In this document: positions 23,943-31,696 of the stretch, piece after piece
How positions within the stretch are numbered: position 1 is the first letter of the stretch
Layout of the letters: every line of letters begins with the position of its first letter
NCBI GenBank assembly: GCA_030840335.1
Contig: JAUZFR010000074.1
Span: forward strand, 1 to 34,527
DNA: 34,527 nucleotides
Reading direction: 5' to 3'
From: Actinomycetota bacterium
GTDB lineage: Bacteria > Actinomycetota > Actinomycetes > Actinomycetales > Microbacteriaceae
Notes under the pieces: model-generated
What the model saw: only the letters and a program-made list of their open reading frames with translations
Databases searched by the model: none
What the model was told of the DNA's origin: nothing
Position numbers and translations under genes: made by a program

Positions 23943-24042
23943 TTTCGGAAATTCAGGAAATGCGTCGCGATGGGTTACTCGCTGCCGCGAAACTCCGCGC
24001 ATTGTCGATCTAGTTCGGCGCAGATGTCCTGAATTTCCGAAG
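23943..24042. repeat. Inverted-repeat element, copy 1 (100 bp)
   Basis: The left end TTTCGGAAATTCAGGAAA (23943-23960) and the right end (24025-24042) are reverse complements at 16 of 18 positions. Similarity continues outward by TA and inward through TGCGtCG/CGgCGCA with a 2-nt bulge. The inside contains GCGAAACTCCGCGC, matched by a similar stretch in copy 3. It starts 42 nt after the thyX stop. The remaining 107 nt up to the nuclease gene hold nothing else recognised. Confidence 0.8.
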
Positions 24043-24149
24043 TAGCGCGGGGTGGGGACCACTCGTCCACAAGGGGTTGGCCAAGTGGTGGCCTCCACTG
24101 CTTTGGGGTACGGCGTTCGGGCGGCTGTTCCGATGGCGACCATGGACGG

Positions 24150-25139
24150 ATGCCCAACATCGCAGACTTCGTCCACGACCTCGGCGGCATGGCGCAGAAG
24201 CGCCAATTGGTGAGGCGGGGCGCGCGCGACCGTGACCTGACCCTCGCCGTTCGCGATGGGTCGGTTGTGCGCGCGAGGAATGGCTGGTACTCCACACTGC
24301 CCGAAGAAGCCCCGGCACTGCGCGCAGTGCGCGTTGGTGGTCGCCTCACGGGAATGAGCGCCCTCATCGAGCTGGGCGCATGGGCTCTCGGCGATTTCCC
24401 GCTACATGTCTCGGTTCACGACAACGCAGCGCGCCTGCGAAACCAATGGAATCGTCACTCCCGTATCAACGTCGATGATCCGAGGGGCGTCGTGCTGCAC
24501 TGGGATGACCGCAGCGTGCGCGACTTCGGCACCTCGACATCCGTCGGGCTGCTGGATGCGTTGGAGCGCGCGATTCTCGATGAGCCCTTCGAAACGGCGG
24601 TCGCTGTGTTGGACTGGGCCCTCCATACCGGGGTGCTCGACCGATTCGACTTCGAGACGCTGATCCTGAGGTTGCCAATCGAGCGCAGGGGCATTGCCGA
24701 TTGGGTTGACGCAACCTGCGAATCGCTCCCGGAGAGTCTTTCGCGCACGCGATTGAGGCTGGCGGGCTGGCGGGTGGAATCGCAGGTACGTCTCGGCGAA
24801 GTCCAACGGATCGACCTGGTCGTCGAGGATGTCGCGGCCATCGAGGTTGACGGAGACGAGCACCACCGCGAACGCTTCGAGCAGGATCGCTCGAAAGACA
24901 TCGACATCACCATCGACAACCTGCACGCGTTGCGCCCCAGCGCACGCGCCGTGTTCTACGACTGGGATCGCGTCGCCCGGGCGATCAGCGCAGCCCTGGC
25001 GGCTCGCGGCGTAACTCTCGAAAACTCAGGAGGTCGGCGTAGTCATCCGCGCAACGCCCGCGGAATCTCGGGGTGGCAGCGCAGGCGCCGGCGCAAGATT
25101 CCTGAATTTCCGAAGAGGAGGAGGGAATGGAGGGAATAG
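24150..25139 (+). CDS. AbiEi-like/DUF559-type protein with PD-(D/E)XK nuclease-like domain
   Basis: 329 residues. The N-terminal 60 residues resemble the winged-helix region of AbiEi-like proteins (FVHDLGGMAQKRQLVRRGARDRDLTLAVRDGSVVRARNGWY). The C-terminal domain (about 205-288) has a Vsr/DUF559 nuclease pattern: SRTRLRLAGWRVESQVRLGE, RIDLVVED (metal-binding Asp), AIEVDGDEHHRERFEQDRSKDI (E-x-D) and a closing helix. Such two-part proteins are frequent in actinobacteria and their role is not established; no antitoxin or toxin partner is adjacent. Residues from about 290 onward are encoded by inverted-repeat element copy 2 and form a basic tail (RRRRRKIPEFPKRRREWRE). The gene lies between element copies 1 and 2. 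No strong ribosome site precedes ATG 24150. Confidence 0.72.
   Translation: MPNIADFVHDLGGMAQKRQLVRRGARDRDLTLAVRDGSVVRARNGWYSTLPEEAPALRAVRVGGRLTGMSALIELGAWALGDFPLHVSVHDNAARLRNQWNRHSRINVDDPRGVVLHWDDRSVRDFGTSTSVGLLDALERAILDEPFETAVAVLDWALHTGVLDRFDFETLILRLPIERRGIADWVDATCESLPESLSRTRLRLAGWRVESQVRLGEVQRIDLVVEDVAAIEVDGDEHHRERFEQDRSKDIDITIDNLHALRPSARAVFYDWDRVARAISAALAARGVTLENSGGRRSHPRNARGISGWQRRRRRKIPEFPKRRREWRE
25018..25114. repeat. Inverted-repeat element, copy 2 (97 bp, inside the nuclease gene's 3' end)
   Basis: The right end TTCCTGAATTTCCGAA (25099-25114) matches the other copies exactly. The left end TCGAAAACTCAGGAGG (25018-25033) is a decayed copy with 12 of 16 matches. Length and orientation agree with the other two elements. 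The repeat is translated as IPEFPK in the nuclease protein. Confidence 0.6.
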
Positions 25140-25166
25140 GGACGGGGCCGGCGGGTTAATACTGCG

Positions 25167-25820
25167 GTGAGCAACTCCATCAAGGTCGACATCTGGTCAG
25201 ACGTGCAGTGCCCCTGGTGCTACATCGGCAAGCGCAAGTTCGAGGCGGCGGCAGCCGGATTCGACGGTGAGGTGGATGTCGAGTATCACTCGTTCGAGCT
25301 GTCGCCCGACACCCCGGTCGACTTCGACGGCTCACCCGCTGACTACCTGAGCGAGCGCAAGGGCATGCCTCTTGCGCAGGTCGAGCAGATGCTGGCGCGG
25401 GTGACCGGAATCGCCGCATCCGTCGGTCTCGACTACGACTATGAGCACGTGCACCAGACGAATACCGTCAAGGCCCACGAGTTGATCCACTACGCGAAGA
25501 GCAAGGGTCGCCAGCTCGATATGAAGGAGCGCCTGCTCAAGGCGTATTTCATCGACGGCCGCCATGTTGGGCGCATCGAGGATCTCGCAGACCTGGCCGC
25601 CGAAATCGGCCTCGATCGTGACGAAGTCGTTCACGTGCTCACCGACAATACCTACCTCGCCGCGGTGAAGGCGGATGTCGCGCTGGCGCAGGAGTACGGC
25701 ATCCAGGGAGTCCCGTTTTTCGTCTTTGACAGCAAGTACGGGGTGTCCGGCGCGCAGGAGACCGCAACGTTCGCTAACGTGCTCCAACAGGTAAGTAGCG
25801 AAAGAGAGTCAATCCGATGA
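25167..25820 (+). CDS. DsbA-family (FrnE-like) oxidoreductase
   Basis: 217 residues. A thioredoxin fold with inserted helical domain: IWSDVQCPWCYIGKRKFEAA (CPWC at 15-18), EYHSFELSPDTP, HQTNTVKAHELIHYAKSKGRQ, LKAYFIDGRHVGRIEDLADLAAEIG and the cis-Pro strand GVPFFVFDSKYGVSGAQE match FrnE-like proteins. There is no signal peptide, so it acts in the cytoplasm, probably as a disulfide isomerase or reductase. GTG 25167 lies 5 nt after TTAATA (25156-25161). The stop overlaps the next start by 4 nt (ATGA). Confidence 0.93.
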   Translation: MSNSIKVDIWSDVQCPWCYIGKRKFEAAAAGFDGEVDVEYHSFELSPDTPVDFDGSPADYLSERKGMPLAQVEQMLARVTGIAASVGLDYDYEHVHQTNTVKAHELIHYAKSKGRQLDMKERLLKAYFIDGRHVGRIEDLADLAAEIGLDRDEVVHVLTDNTYLAAVKADVALAQEYGIQGVPFFVFDSKYGVSGAQETATFANVLQQVSSERESIR

Positions 25821-25954
25821 CGGATACAGCGAGCACGCCCCTGCAAATTCTGGGTGACGCGACGGCTGCGGCCTGCGACGGTGACTTCTGCGAAATCCCT
25901 GAGCACCACGAGCAGGCCATCATCAACGCTCGCGTCGACTCCAACAACATCTAG
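25817..25954 (+). CDS. 45-residue protein translationally coupled to the FrnE-like gene
   Basis: ATG 25817 overlaps the FrnE stop (ATGA), with AAAGAGAG about 9 nt upstream. The product is 45 residues, acidic (MTDTASTPLQILGDATAAAC, then DGDFCEIPEHHEQAIINARVDSNNI) with C20 and C25 and an HH pair. No membrane segment. It ends 4 nt before the convergent YbaK gene. The coupling, ribosome site and neat fit between two genes support a real gene. Function unknown; a redox or metal-related partner of the FrnE-like enzyme is only a guess. Confidence 0.6.
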   Translation: MTDTASTPLQILGDATAAACDGDFCEIPEHHEQAIINARVDSNNI

Positions 25955-25958
25955 AGGC

Positions 25959-26435
25959 TCAGGGCGCCAGTTCGTCGGTAATGTCTGCGACGGTCGCGTC
26001 GTAAGCCGCGATCAGTGCAGCTGCGTCAACGAACGCGCTCATGCCGCTTTCGCCGGCGCCAAGCGCGACGCGTCCGGTCATGCGTTCATCGGCGAACACC
26101 GGCCATGCCGTAGTGCTGCCCAGCGGAGTGATCGTGCCGCGTTCGTAGCCCGTCGCGTCAAATGCAACGGATGCCTCGGGCAGCCTCAGCTTGTTCACCC
26201 CGACCACCGCGCGCAGCTTCGCCCACGAGATCTGCCGGTCGCCTGGCACCAGCGCGAACAGGAACGTACCGTCATGCCGTTTAACGACCAGCGTCTTGAT
26301 GATCCCCGCGGGGGAGAGACCCAGTAGTTCGGCGGCTTCGCCGAGAGATCGCGCTTGCGGTCGATCGACAAACTCGACCTGGATGCCGCGAGCCGCGGCA
26401 TCCGCTTCGACCCGCTGCCTGCCACTGTCAGTCAT
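25959..26435 (-). CDS. YbaK/EbsC-family aminoacyl-tRNA deacylase
   Basis: 158 residues. The editing-domain signatures are ARSLGEAAELLGLSPAGIIKTLVVK (with the conserved K), FLFALVPGDRQISWAKLRAVVG, YERGTITPLG and the late GAGESGMSAFVDAAALI. The family hydrolyses mischarged Cys-tRNA(Pro) or related aminoacyl-tRNAs. Its ATG overlaps the stop of the upstream gene (ATGA), so translation is coupled to the unknown protein at 26432-27001. Confidence 0.9.
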   Translation of the reverse strand: MTDSGRQRVEADAAARGIQVEFVDRPQARSLGEAAELLGLSPAGIIKTLVVKRHDGTFLFALVPGDRQISWAKLRAVVGVNKLRLPEASVAFDATGYERGTITPLGSTTAWPVFADERMTGRVALGAGESGMSAFVDAAALIAAYDATVADITDELAP

Positions 26436-27001
26436 TGCGATATCGCCGCAGCGAGCCGGCGCCGCTCGGCCTGAACCGCTTCCAGATACTGGTCACGGTC
26501 GAAACGGAACGTGATTTCGGGCTCGAACGGCGTTGTAATCCATGGCTCGCGAAACGCCTCGGGCTCAGGTTCGGCTTTCTTCTTCCAGAACGCGGTGAGC
26601 TTCGGCGCGGGGCCGGCATCCTCCTGCTCGAATCCGACTCTCGTCCAGAGCACAGATGTTCCCTCTATCGCAAGCGTCGCGGCGAGTAGTACGCCGCAGC
26701 TCGCGTCGAGGCACGCGTCGCAATAGCCGATCGCGATTCTGCCTTCGGGCAGCTGGTCCTCTTTCGGACCACCGAGGAGTGCTCGGAAATATGCGGCGGG
26801 CGTGACCGCGCCGCTCTTCCCGTCGACGACAGGGGTCGACTGGTCGACCGCGTGATTGGTCATGGTTGCCAGAAGCGTGCCGAGCAGCGTGCCGTTGACA
26901 GCGATCTGGCGGCTGGTGTGTTGGCCGGGACCCCACGCTGACTTACGCTCGACGTCGAGATCGACAAAGCTCAGAACATCCCGCTGGGCAGCCTCGACCA
27001 T
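26432..27001 (-). CDS. Hypothetical protein with a CxxCxxxxC cluster
   Basis: 189 residues from ATG 27001; a TTG at 27034 is possible in frame but would overlap the dusB start. It is a soluble protein. Recognisable stretches are SAWGPGQHTSRQIAVNGTLL, GYCDACLDASCGVLLAATL and FEPEITFRFDRDQYLEAVQA. The three spaced cysteines could bind a metal, but no family is recognised. Translationally coupled to the YbaK gene; divergent from dusB with only 32 bp between start codons. Confidence 0.7.
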   Translation of the reverse strand: MVEAAQRDVLSFVDLDVERKSAWGPGQHTSRQIAVNGTLLGTLLATMTNHAVDQSTPVVDGKSGAVTPAAYFRALLGGPKEDQLPEGRIAIGYCDACLDASCGVLLAATLAIEGTSVLWTRVGFEQEDAGPAPKLTAFWKKKAEPEPEAFREPWITTPFEPEITFRFDRDQYLEAVQAERRRLAAAISQ

Positions 27002-27033
27002 CGTTTCGCTCGCTTTCTGGGAGAATTGGGACA

Positions 27034-28239
27034 ATGACTATTCTCTCGGCCCCTTCCGCTGCTCGCGCCTCAGGCGCGCCTAGCGTTAACAAGCCGTTAA
27101 AAATCGGCGGTTTGAGCCTCGACGTTCCCGTGATTCTTGCACCGATGGCCGGGATCACGAACACAGCATTCCGTCGCTTGTGCAGGGAGTATGGCGCCGG
27201 ACTTTATGTGAGCGAGATGATCACGAGTCGCGCTCTGGTGGAGCGTACGCCGGAAAGTATGCGCCTCATCCGACATCACGAGTCGGAGACGACCCGCAGC
27301 ATCCAGCTCTACGGCGTCGATCCGGTGATTGTTGCCGAAGCGGTCACGATGCTGGTGGCCGAGGATCGCGCCGACCACATCGACCTGAACTTCGGATGCC
27401 CGGTGCCCAAAGTCACTCGCAAGGGCGGCGGCGCGGCACTCCCGTGGAAGACGGAACTGTTCCGCAGCATCGTCGAAGGCGCGGTGAAAGCCGCAGGGAA
27501 CATCCCGCTGACCATCAAGATGCGCAAGGGCATCGATTCCGATCACCTGACCTACCTCGAGGCCGGGCGCATCGCCGAGGGCGCCGGAGTTTCCAGCATT
27601 GCGCTGCATGCTCGCACCGCCGCGGAGTTCTATTCGGGCACGGCTGACTGGTCGGCTATTGAACGTCTCAAGAACACGATTTCGTCGGTTCCGGTGCTCG
27701 GCAACGGGGACATCTGGAGCGCCGATGACGCCGTACGAATGATGAACGAGACCGGATGCGACGGCGTCGTCGTGGGCCGTGGCTGCCTCGGTCGCCCGTG
27801 GTTGTTCGGCGACCTCGCCGCCGCGTTTTCGTCGCACGACTCGGGGACCGACTACGTGCGCATCCAGCCGTCTCTCGGCGAGGTCGCGGCCGCATTCAAA
27901 CGGCATGCAGAGTTGCTCGTCGAGTTCTTCGATGGGGACGAGGATCGCGCCTGCCGCGACATCCGCAAGCATGTCGCATGGTATTTCAAGGGCTACGCGG
28001 TGGGCGGCGAGCTGCGCGCGAGCCTCGCGACCGTGCAGAATCTCGTCCAGCTTGATGACCTTCTGGCAACCCTCGACTGGACGCAGCCCTACCCCGGCGC
28101 GGACGCCGAGGGCCAGCGGGGGCGCGCCGGCACCCCCAAGAATCCGTCGCTGCCAGACAAGTGGCTCGACAGCCGCGAGCTGCAGGAGACCCACCGCGCC
28201 GACCTCACAGAGGCCGAACTGAGCCACAGTGGTGGCTGA
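27034..28239 (+). CDS. dusB: tRNA-dihydrouridine synthase
   Basis: 401 residues. It reduces uridine to dihydrouridine in tRNA with FMN and NADPH. Motifs: VILAPMAGITNTAFRRLCRE (FMN phosphate region), IDLNFGCPVPKVTRKGGGAAL (catalytic Cys), LTIKMRKGID, IALHARTAAEFYSG and VLGNGDIWSADDAVRMMNETGCDGVVVGRG. A C-terminal helical domain and a charged 60-residue tail follow. A weak -10 box GAGAAT (27021-27026) ends 7 nt before ATG 27034. The symbol follows the usual annotation of this actinobacterial gene. First of the dusB-dgt-dnaG run. Confidence 0.92.
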   Translation: MTILSAPSAARASGAPSVNKPLKIGGLSLDVPVILAPMAGITNTAFRRLCREYGAGLYVSEMITSRALVERTPESMRLIRHHESETTRSIQLYGVDPVIVAEAVTMLVAEDRADHIDLNFGCPVPKVTRKGGGAALPWKTELFRSIVEGAVKAAGNIPLTIKMRKGIDSDHLTYLEAGRIAEGAGVSSIALHARTAAEFYSGTADWSAIERLKNTISSVPVLGNGDIWSADDAVRMMNETGCDGVVVGRGCLGRPWLFGDLAAAFSSHDSGTDYVRIQPSLGEVAAAFKRHAELLVEFFDGDEDRACRDIRKHVAWYFKGYAVGGELRASLATVQNLVQLDDLLATLDWTQPYPGADAEGQRGRAGTPKNPSLPDKWLDSRELQETHRADLTEAELSHSGG

Positions 28240-29491
28240 CAGCACGTTGGCCGCCAGCGGATACTCGCCCGCGGATGCGGAGCGCTGGTTCCCCGAGGAG
28301 CATTCGAGCCGCCGAAGCGACTTCGCCCGCGACCGTGCTCGCCTGCTGCACTCCAGCGCGTTGCGGAGACTGGCTGCCAAGACGCAGGTGCTGAGTCCGA
28401 CCGCGGGCCTGGACTTCGCGCGCAATCGCCTCACGCACTCGCTCGAGGTCGCGCAGGTCGGACGTGAGCTGGCCGAGAGTCTTGACCTGGACCCGGACGT
28501 CGTGGACACCGCCTGCCTCGCGCACGACCTCGGACATCCGCCCTTCGGTCACAACGGCGAACGCGCGCTCAGCGAGTGGGCCAGCGACATCGGAGGGTTT
28601 GAGGGCAACGCCCAGACGCTGCGGCTGCTGACTCGGATCGAACCCAAGGTGTTCGGTACCGACGGCCGCAGCTACGGACTCAATCTCACCCGTGCGAGTC
28701 TCGATGCAAGCTGTAAGTATCCGTGGCCCGAGGCGCAGGGCATTCCGGATCCCAGCGGACGCAGCAAGTTCGGCTTCTACGACGACGACATCGTCGCGTT
28801 CGAATGGCTGCGCAGCGGTGCCCCCGAGCGGCAGCGCTGCATCGAGGCTCAGGTCATGGACCTCAGCGATGACATCGCATACTCTGTGCACGACTTCGAG
28901 GATGCAGTGGTGAGCGGCTACATCGATGTCGCCTCTCTCGGAGCGCGCGTGAATCACGACGCGCTCGTCGACTCGATGTTCGCCTGGATCGGCGGAGAAC
29001 TCGACCACGAACAGCTCATCGCGGCCTTCGATCGGCTCGACAATCTGGATGTCTGGCTCGACGGGTGGGACGGCAGCCGAGCGGCGCAGGGCCGCCTCAA
29101 GAACCTGACAAGTCAACTGATCGGACGCTTCGCCGGTGCCGCTGTGTCGGCGACGCGAGAGGCGCATCCGCAGGCCTCGCTCATCAGGTTCGGCGCGGAT
29201 GTCGTGGTGCCAATCGGGATTCAGGCCGAGATCGCGGTACTCAAGGGCATCGTCGCCGCAAACGTGATGTCGACGAACTCGCGCAAGCCGGTTTACACGA
29301 AGCAGCGCGAGATTCTGACTCAGCTCGCGGACGCGCTCACCGCGACGGAGGGCACCGACCTCGACCCCGGCTTCGCCGCCGACTGGGCCTCGGCCGAAAC
29401 GGACGCTCAACGCAAGCGCGCCGTCGTCGACCAGGTCGCCTCGCTGACGGACCAGTCGGCGATGGCCTGGCACAAGCGCCTCGTCCGCTAG
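28229..29491 (+). CDS. dgt: Deoxyguanosinetriphosphate triphosphohydrolase-like protein
   Basis: 420 residues. HD-domain hydrolase: SALRRLAAKTQV, RNRLTHSLEVAQVGREL (first metal His), CLAHDLGHPPFGHNGERAL (HD pair) and LSDDIAYSVHDFEDAV (distal Asp). The family splits dGTP, or other dNTPs, into nucleoside and triphosphate, adjusting dNTP pools; the actinobacterial members' exact substrate is less certain. The start (GTG 28229 or 28232) lies inside the last codons of dusB, so the two are translationally coupled. Confidence 0.92.
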   Translation: MVADSTLAASGYSPADAERWFPEEHSSRRSDFARDRARLLHSSALRRLAAKTQVLSPTAGLDFARNRLTHSLEVAQVGRELAESLDLDPDVVDTACLAHDLGHPPFGHNGERALSEWASDIGGFEGNAQTLRLLTRIEPKVFGTDGRSYGLNLTRASLDASCKYPWPEAQGIPDPSGRSKFGFYDDDIVAFEWLRSGAPERQRCIEAQVMDLSDDIAYSVHDFEDAVVSGYIDVASLGARVNHDALVDSMFAWIGGELDHEQLIAAFDRLDNLDVWLDGWDGSRAAQGRLKNLTSQLIGRFAGAAVSATREAHPQASLIRFGADVVVPIGIQAEIAVLKGIVAANVMSTNSRKPVYTKQREILTQLADALTATEGTDLDPGFAADWASAETDAQRKRAVVDQVASLTDQSAMAWHKRLVR

Positions 29492-29518
29492 TTCGCCGAC
29501 CGCTCGCGGCCGCCCGAC

Positions 29519-29642
29519 CTTTCGGAAATTCAGGAAACGTGCAAATGGATGTCGCCCCAGACATCCAAGATCCCGCGGCTTTCCGCGCCTCGGCTTCGCT
29601 CGCGCGAAACACCACCGCGCCGATTTCCTGAATTTCCGAAAG
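29519..29642. repeat. Inverted-repeat element, copy 3 (124 bp, perfect 19-bp ends)
   Basis: The left end CTTTCGGAAATTCAGGAAA (29519-29537) and the right end (29624-29642) are exact reverse complements over 19 bp. The inside holds a second perfect hairpin, TGGATGTC-GCCCCA-GACATCCA, and the stretch GCGAAACACCACCGCGC, similar to copy 1. It fills the gap between dgt (28 nt after its stop) and the dnaG promoter. No target-site duplication is visible. Confidence 0.85.
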
Positions 29643-29691
29643 AGGTGAGGTGCGGCGGTTGACAGCGGCAGCGGGGAGAAGCCTGCGACCG

Positions 29692-29697
29692 TAGAAT
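29692..29697 (+). promoter_or_regulatory. -10 box TAGAAT of leaderless dnaG
   Basis: TAGAAT ends 7 nt before GTG 29705 and only 1 nt before the upstream in-frame GTG 29699, which therefore cannot be the start of a transcript from this promoter. Confidence 0.6.
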
Positions 29698-29704
29698 CGT
29701 GACC

Positions 29705-31582
29705 GTGGCTGGCCTCATCCGTAGAAACGACATCGATGAGGTGAGAGCACGCATCAACATCGCCGATATCGTCGGCGACTACGTCACGCTGAAGAACGCG
29801 GGCGTCGGCTCGATGAAGGGGCTGTGCCCTTTCCACGAGGAGCGTTCACCGAGCTTCCATGTGCGACCCGGCGTCGGTTTCTACCACTGTTTCGGTTGCG
29901 GTGAGGGCGGCGACGTCTTCACGTTCCTGCAGAAAATGGACCACGTCACCTTCTCCGAAGCGGTCGAACGCATGGCAGCGCGCATCGGCTACGAGTTGCA
30001 CTACGAAGACGGCGGCCAGGCCACCGACCACGGCAATCGTGCGCGAATTCTTGCCGCGAACAAGGCTGCCGAGGACTTCTTCATCGCCCAGCTCGCCACG
30101 AAGGAGGCCGAGCCGGGGCGCAAGTTCCTCGGTGATCGCGGGTTCGACCAGTCCGCCGCCGAACGATTTGCAGTCGGGTTCGCTCCGCGCGGTGGAGCGT
30201 TGTCAAAGCACCTCAAGACCCTGGGCTTCACAGAGGAAGAAATGGTGACCGCCGGCCTGCTGGGCCGCGGCGATCGTGGGGATGTTTACGACCGTTTCCG
30301 CGGCCGGCTGATCTGGCCGATCCGCGACGTCACGGGCCAGACGCTGGGGTTCGGTGCGAGAAAGCTCCTTGACGACGACAACGGTCCCAAGTACCTCAAC
30401 ACTCCGGAGACGCCGGTTTACCACAAGAGCCAGGTGCTCTACGGGCTCGACCTTGCCAAGCGTGATATCTCGCGTGGCCGCCAGGTGGTTGTGGTCGAGG
30501 GCTACACCGACGTGATGGCCTGCCACCTCGCCGGCGTCACGACCGCCGTCGCCACCTGTGGAACCGCGTTCGGCGTCGACCATATCAAGATCGTGCGTCG
30601 CGTCATCGGCGACGTCGACAACCCTGACACAACTGGTACTGGCGAGGTGATCTTCACCTTCGACCCGGACGAGGCCGGCCAAAAGGCCGCCAGCCGCGCC
30701 TTCAGCGAGGAACAGCGGTTCGCCGCGCAGACATTCGTCGCCATCGCCCCGGACGCTCTCGACCCCTGCGACCTGCGGCTCAATCGCGGCGACGACGCGG
30801 TGCGGCGACTCATCAACACTCGCAAGCCGATGTTCGAGTTCATGATCCGCCGAACCCTGACCGCCCACAATCTCGAGACTGTCGAGGGGCGTGTCGCCGC
30901 CCTGCGCTCCGCAGCTCCTGTGATCGCGGGCATCCGCGACCAGTCGCTCAGTTCGGGCTACACCCGCAATCTCGCGGGCTGGCTGGGCATGGATCCGAGC
31001 GAGGTTCAGCGCGCGGTCAATGCCGCCCGAAACTCCAGCGGACGAACTCAGGATGCGCCGCCGCGCAGGGAGGCAGGTGCAGCCCCCGCGGAGCCGCCTC
31101 GCCAGCCGGATTTCTCGATTACCGACCTCCCGATCGACCAGCCGACCCGCCAGGAGCGGGACGCGCTCATGGCGATGCTCCAGTACCCAACCGAGGTCGG
31201 TCGCGAGTTGGTGATTCGGGCGTCCCGGGTACGGTTTGCGAACCAGACGCTCGCGGTGATTCGCGATGCAGTAGCAACGAGCATCGAACACCTCGAGACC
31301 GCGGACTGGCTCGCGACCGTTACGGCCGAGGTTCCTGCGCCGTATGCGACGCTGGTGCAGCAACTCGCGGTCGGTCCGATTCCGTCTCGACCAGACAAGA
31401 TGGCCGACTATTGCGCCCTTGTCGTTGGAGCGCTGATCGACCGCGATCTCCTGCGCAGCAAGGCCGAATTGCTCGGTGCCCTGCAGCGTACGGATGCCTC
31501 CGCCGAGCCCGACAAGTACGCGACCCTGCAACGCGACCTCGTGGGAATCGAAACCGAACGGCGCCTTCTCCGCAACGAATGA
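29705..31582 (+). CDS. dnaG: DNA primase
   Basis: 625 residues. It makes RNA primers for replication. The N-terminal CHC2 zinc finger is C41-x2-H44 and C62-x2-C65 (CPFHEERSPSFHV, FYHCFGCGEGG). The catalytic core and Toprim domain carry VVVEGYTDVMACHLAG, VATCGTAFGVDH and FTFDPDEAGQKAA. A linker and the C-terminal DnaB-binding helical domain (from about 480) follow. Start GTG 29705 is chosen because TAGAAT lies 7 nt upstream. dnaG after dgt and dusB is the usual actinobacterial order, but here the inverted-repeat element separates dgt from dnaG. Confidence 0.97.
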   Translation: MAGLIRRNDIDEVRARINIADIVGDYVTLKNAGVGSMKGLCPFHEERSPSFHVRPGVGFYHCFGCGEGGDVFTFLQKMDHVTFSEAVERMAARIGYELHYEDGGQATDHGNRARILAANKAAEDFFIAQLATKEAEPGRKFLGDRGFDQSAAERFAVGFAPRGGALSKHLKTLGFTEEEMVTAGLLGRGDRGDVYDRFRGRLIWPIRDVTGQTLGFGARKLLDDDNGPKYLNTPETPVYHKSQVLYGLDLAKRDISRGRQVVVVEGYTDVMACHLAGVTTAVATCGTAFGVDHIKIVRRVIGDVDNPDTTGTGEVIFTFDPDEAGQKAASRAFSEEQRFAAQTFVAIAPDALDPCDLRLNRGDDAVRRLINTRKPMFEFMIRRTLTAHNLETVEGRVAALRSAAPVIAGIRDQSLSSGYTRNLAGWLGMDPSEVQRAVNAARNSSGRTQDAPPRREAGAAPAEPPRQPDFSITDLPIDQPTRQERDALMAMLQYPTEVGRELVIRASRVRFANQTLAVIRDAVATSIEHLETADWLATVTAEVPAPYATLVQQLAVGPIPSRPDKMADYCALVVGALIDRDLLRSKAELLGALQRTDASAEPDKYATLQRDLVGIETERRLLRNE

Positions 31583-31593
31583 CCCCGCGCGCG

Positions 31594-31627
31594 GAAATGT
31601 TTCAAACATTTCTGTCGAGTAAACATT
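31594..31627. promoter_or_regulatory. Perfect 19-bp palindrome and direct repeat upstream of the peptide transporter
   Basis: GAAATGTTT-C-AAACATTTC (31594-31612) is a perfect palindrome 11 nt after the dnaG stop and 149 nt before the transporter lipoprotein. AAACATT recurs 17 bp further on (31621-31627). The low-G+C palindrome stands out in this sequence and looks like an operator. A simple terminator is less likely because no T-run follows. Confidence 0.5.
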
Positions 31628-31696
31628 CGTCAGTTGCGACCCAAAGCCCTGAGTCGTGAACCCGCCGTGTGTTAGAACTTACGCACAGCAAATTAT

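Noticed and set aside
23943-25114. Repeats near thyX and the nuclease gene as a CRISPR array or insertion sequence ends
   Set aside because: The copies are inverted pairs with irregular spacing, not direct repeats with uniform spacers, and no transposase or cas gene is present.
27097-28509. 470-codon minus-strand frame opposite dusB
   Set aside because: Same reason: dusB motifs on the plus strand are unmistakable and the antisense product has no recognisable features.
29659-29664. Perfect TTGACA upstream of dnaG as a -35 box
   Set aside because: It is 27 bp from the TAGAAT -10 box, far beyond the usual 16-19 bp spacing.
28205-29836. Very long open frame (543 codons) on the minus strand opposite dgt
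   Set aside because: It is antisense to a clear HD-domain gene whose codon pattern creates open frames on the other strand; its translation has no domain and is rich in Arg, Val and Glu runs typical of shadows.
30203-31609. 468-codon minus-strand frame opposite dnaG
   Set aside because: Antisense shadow of DNA primase in high-G+C DNA; no ribosome site and no motif.
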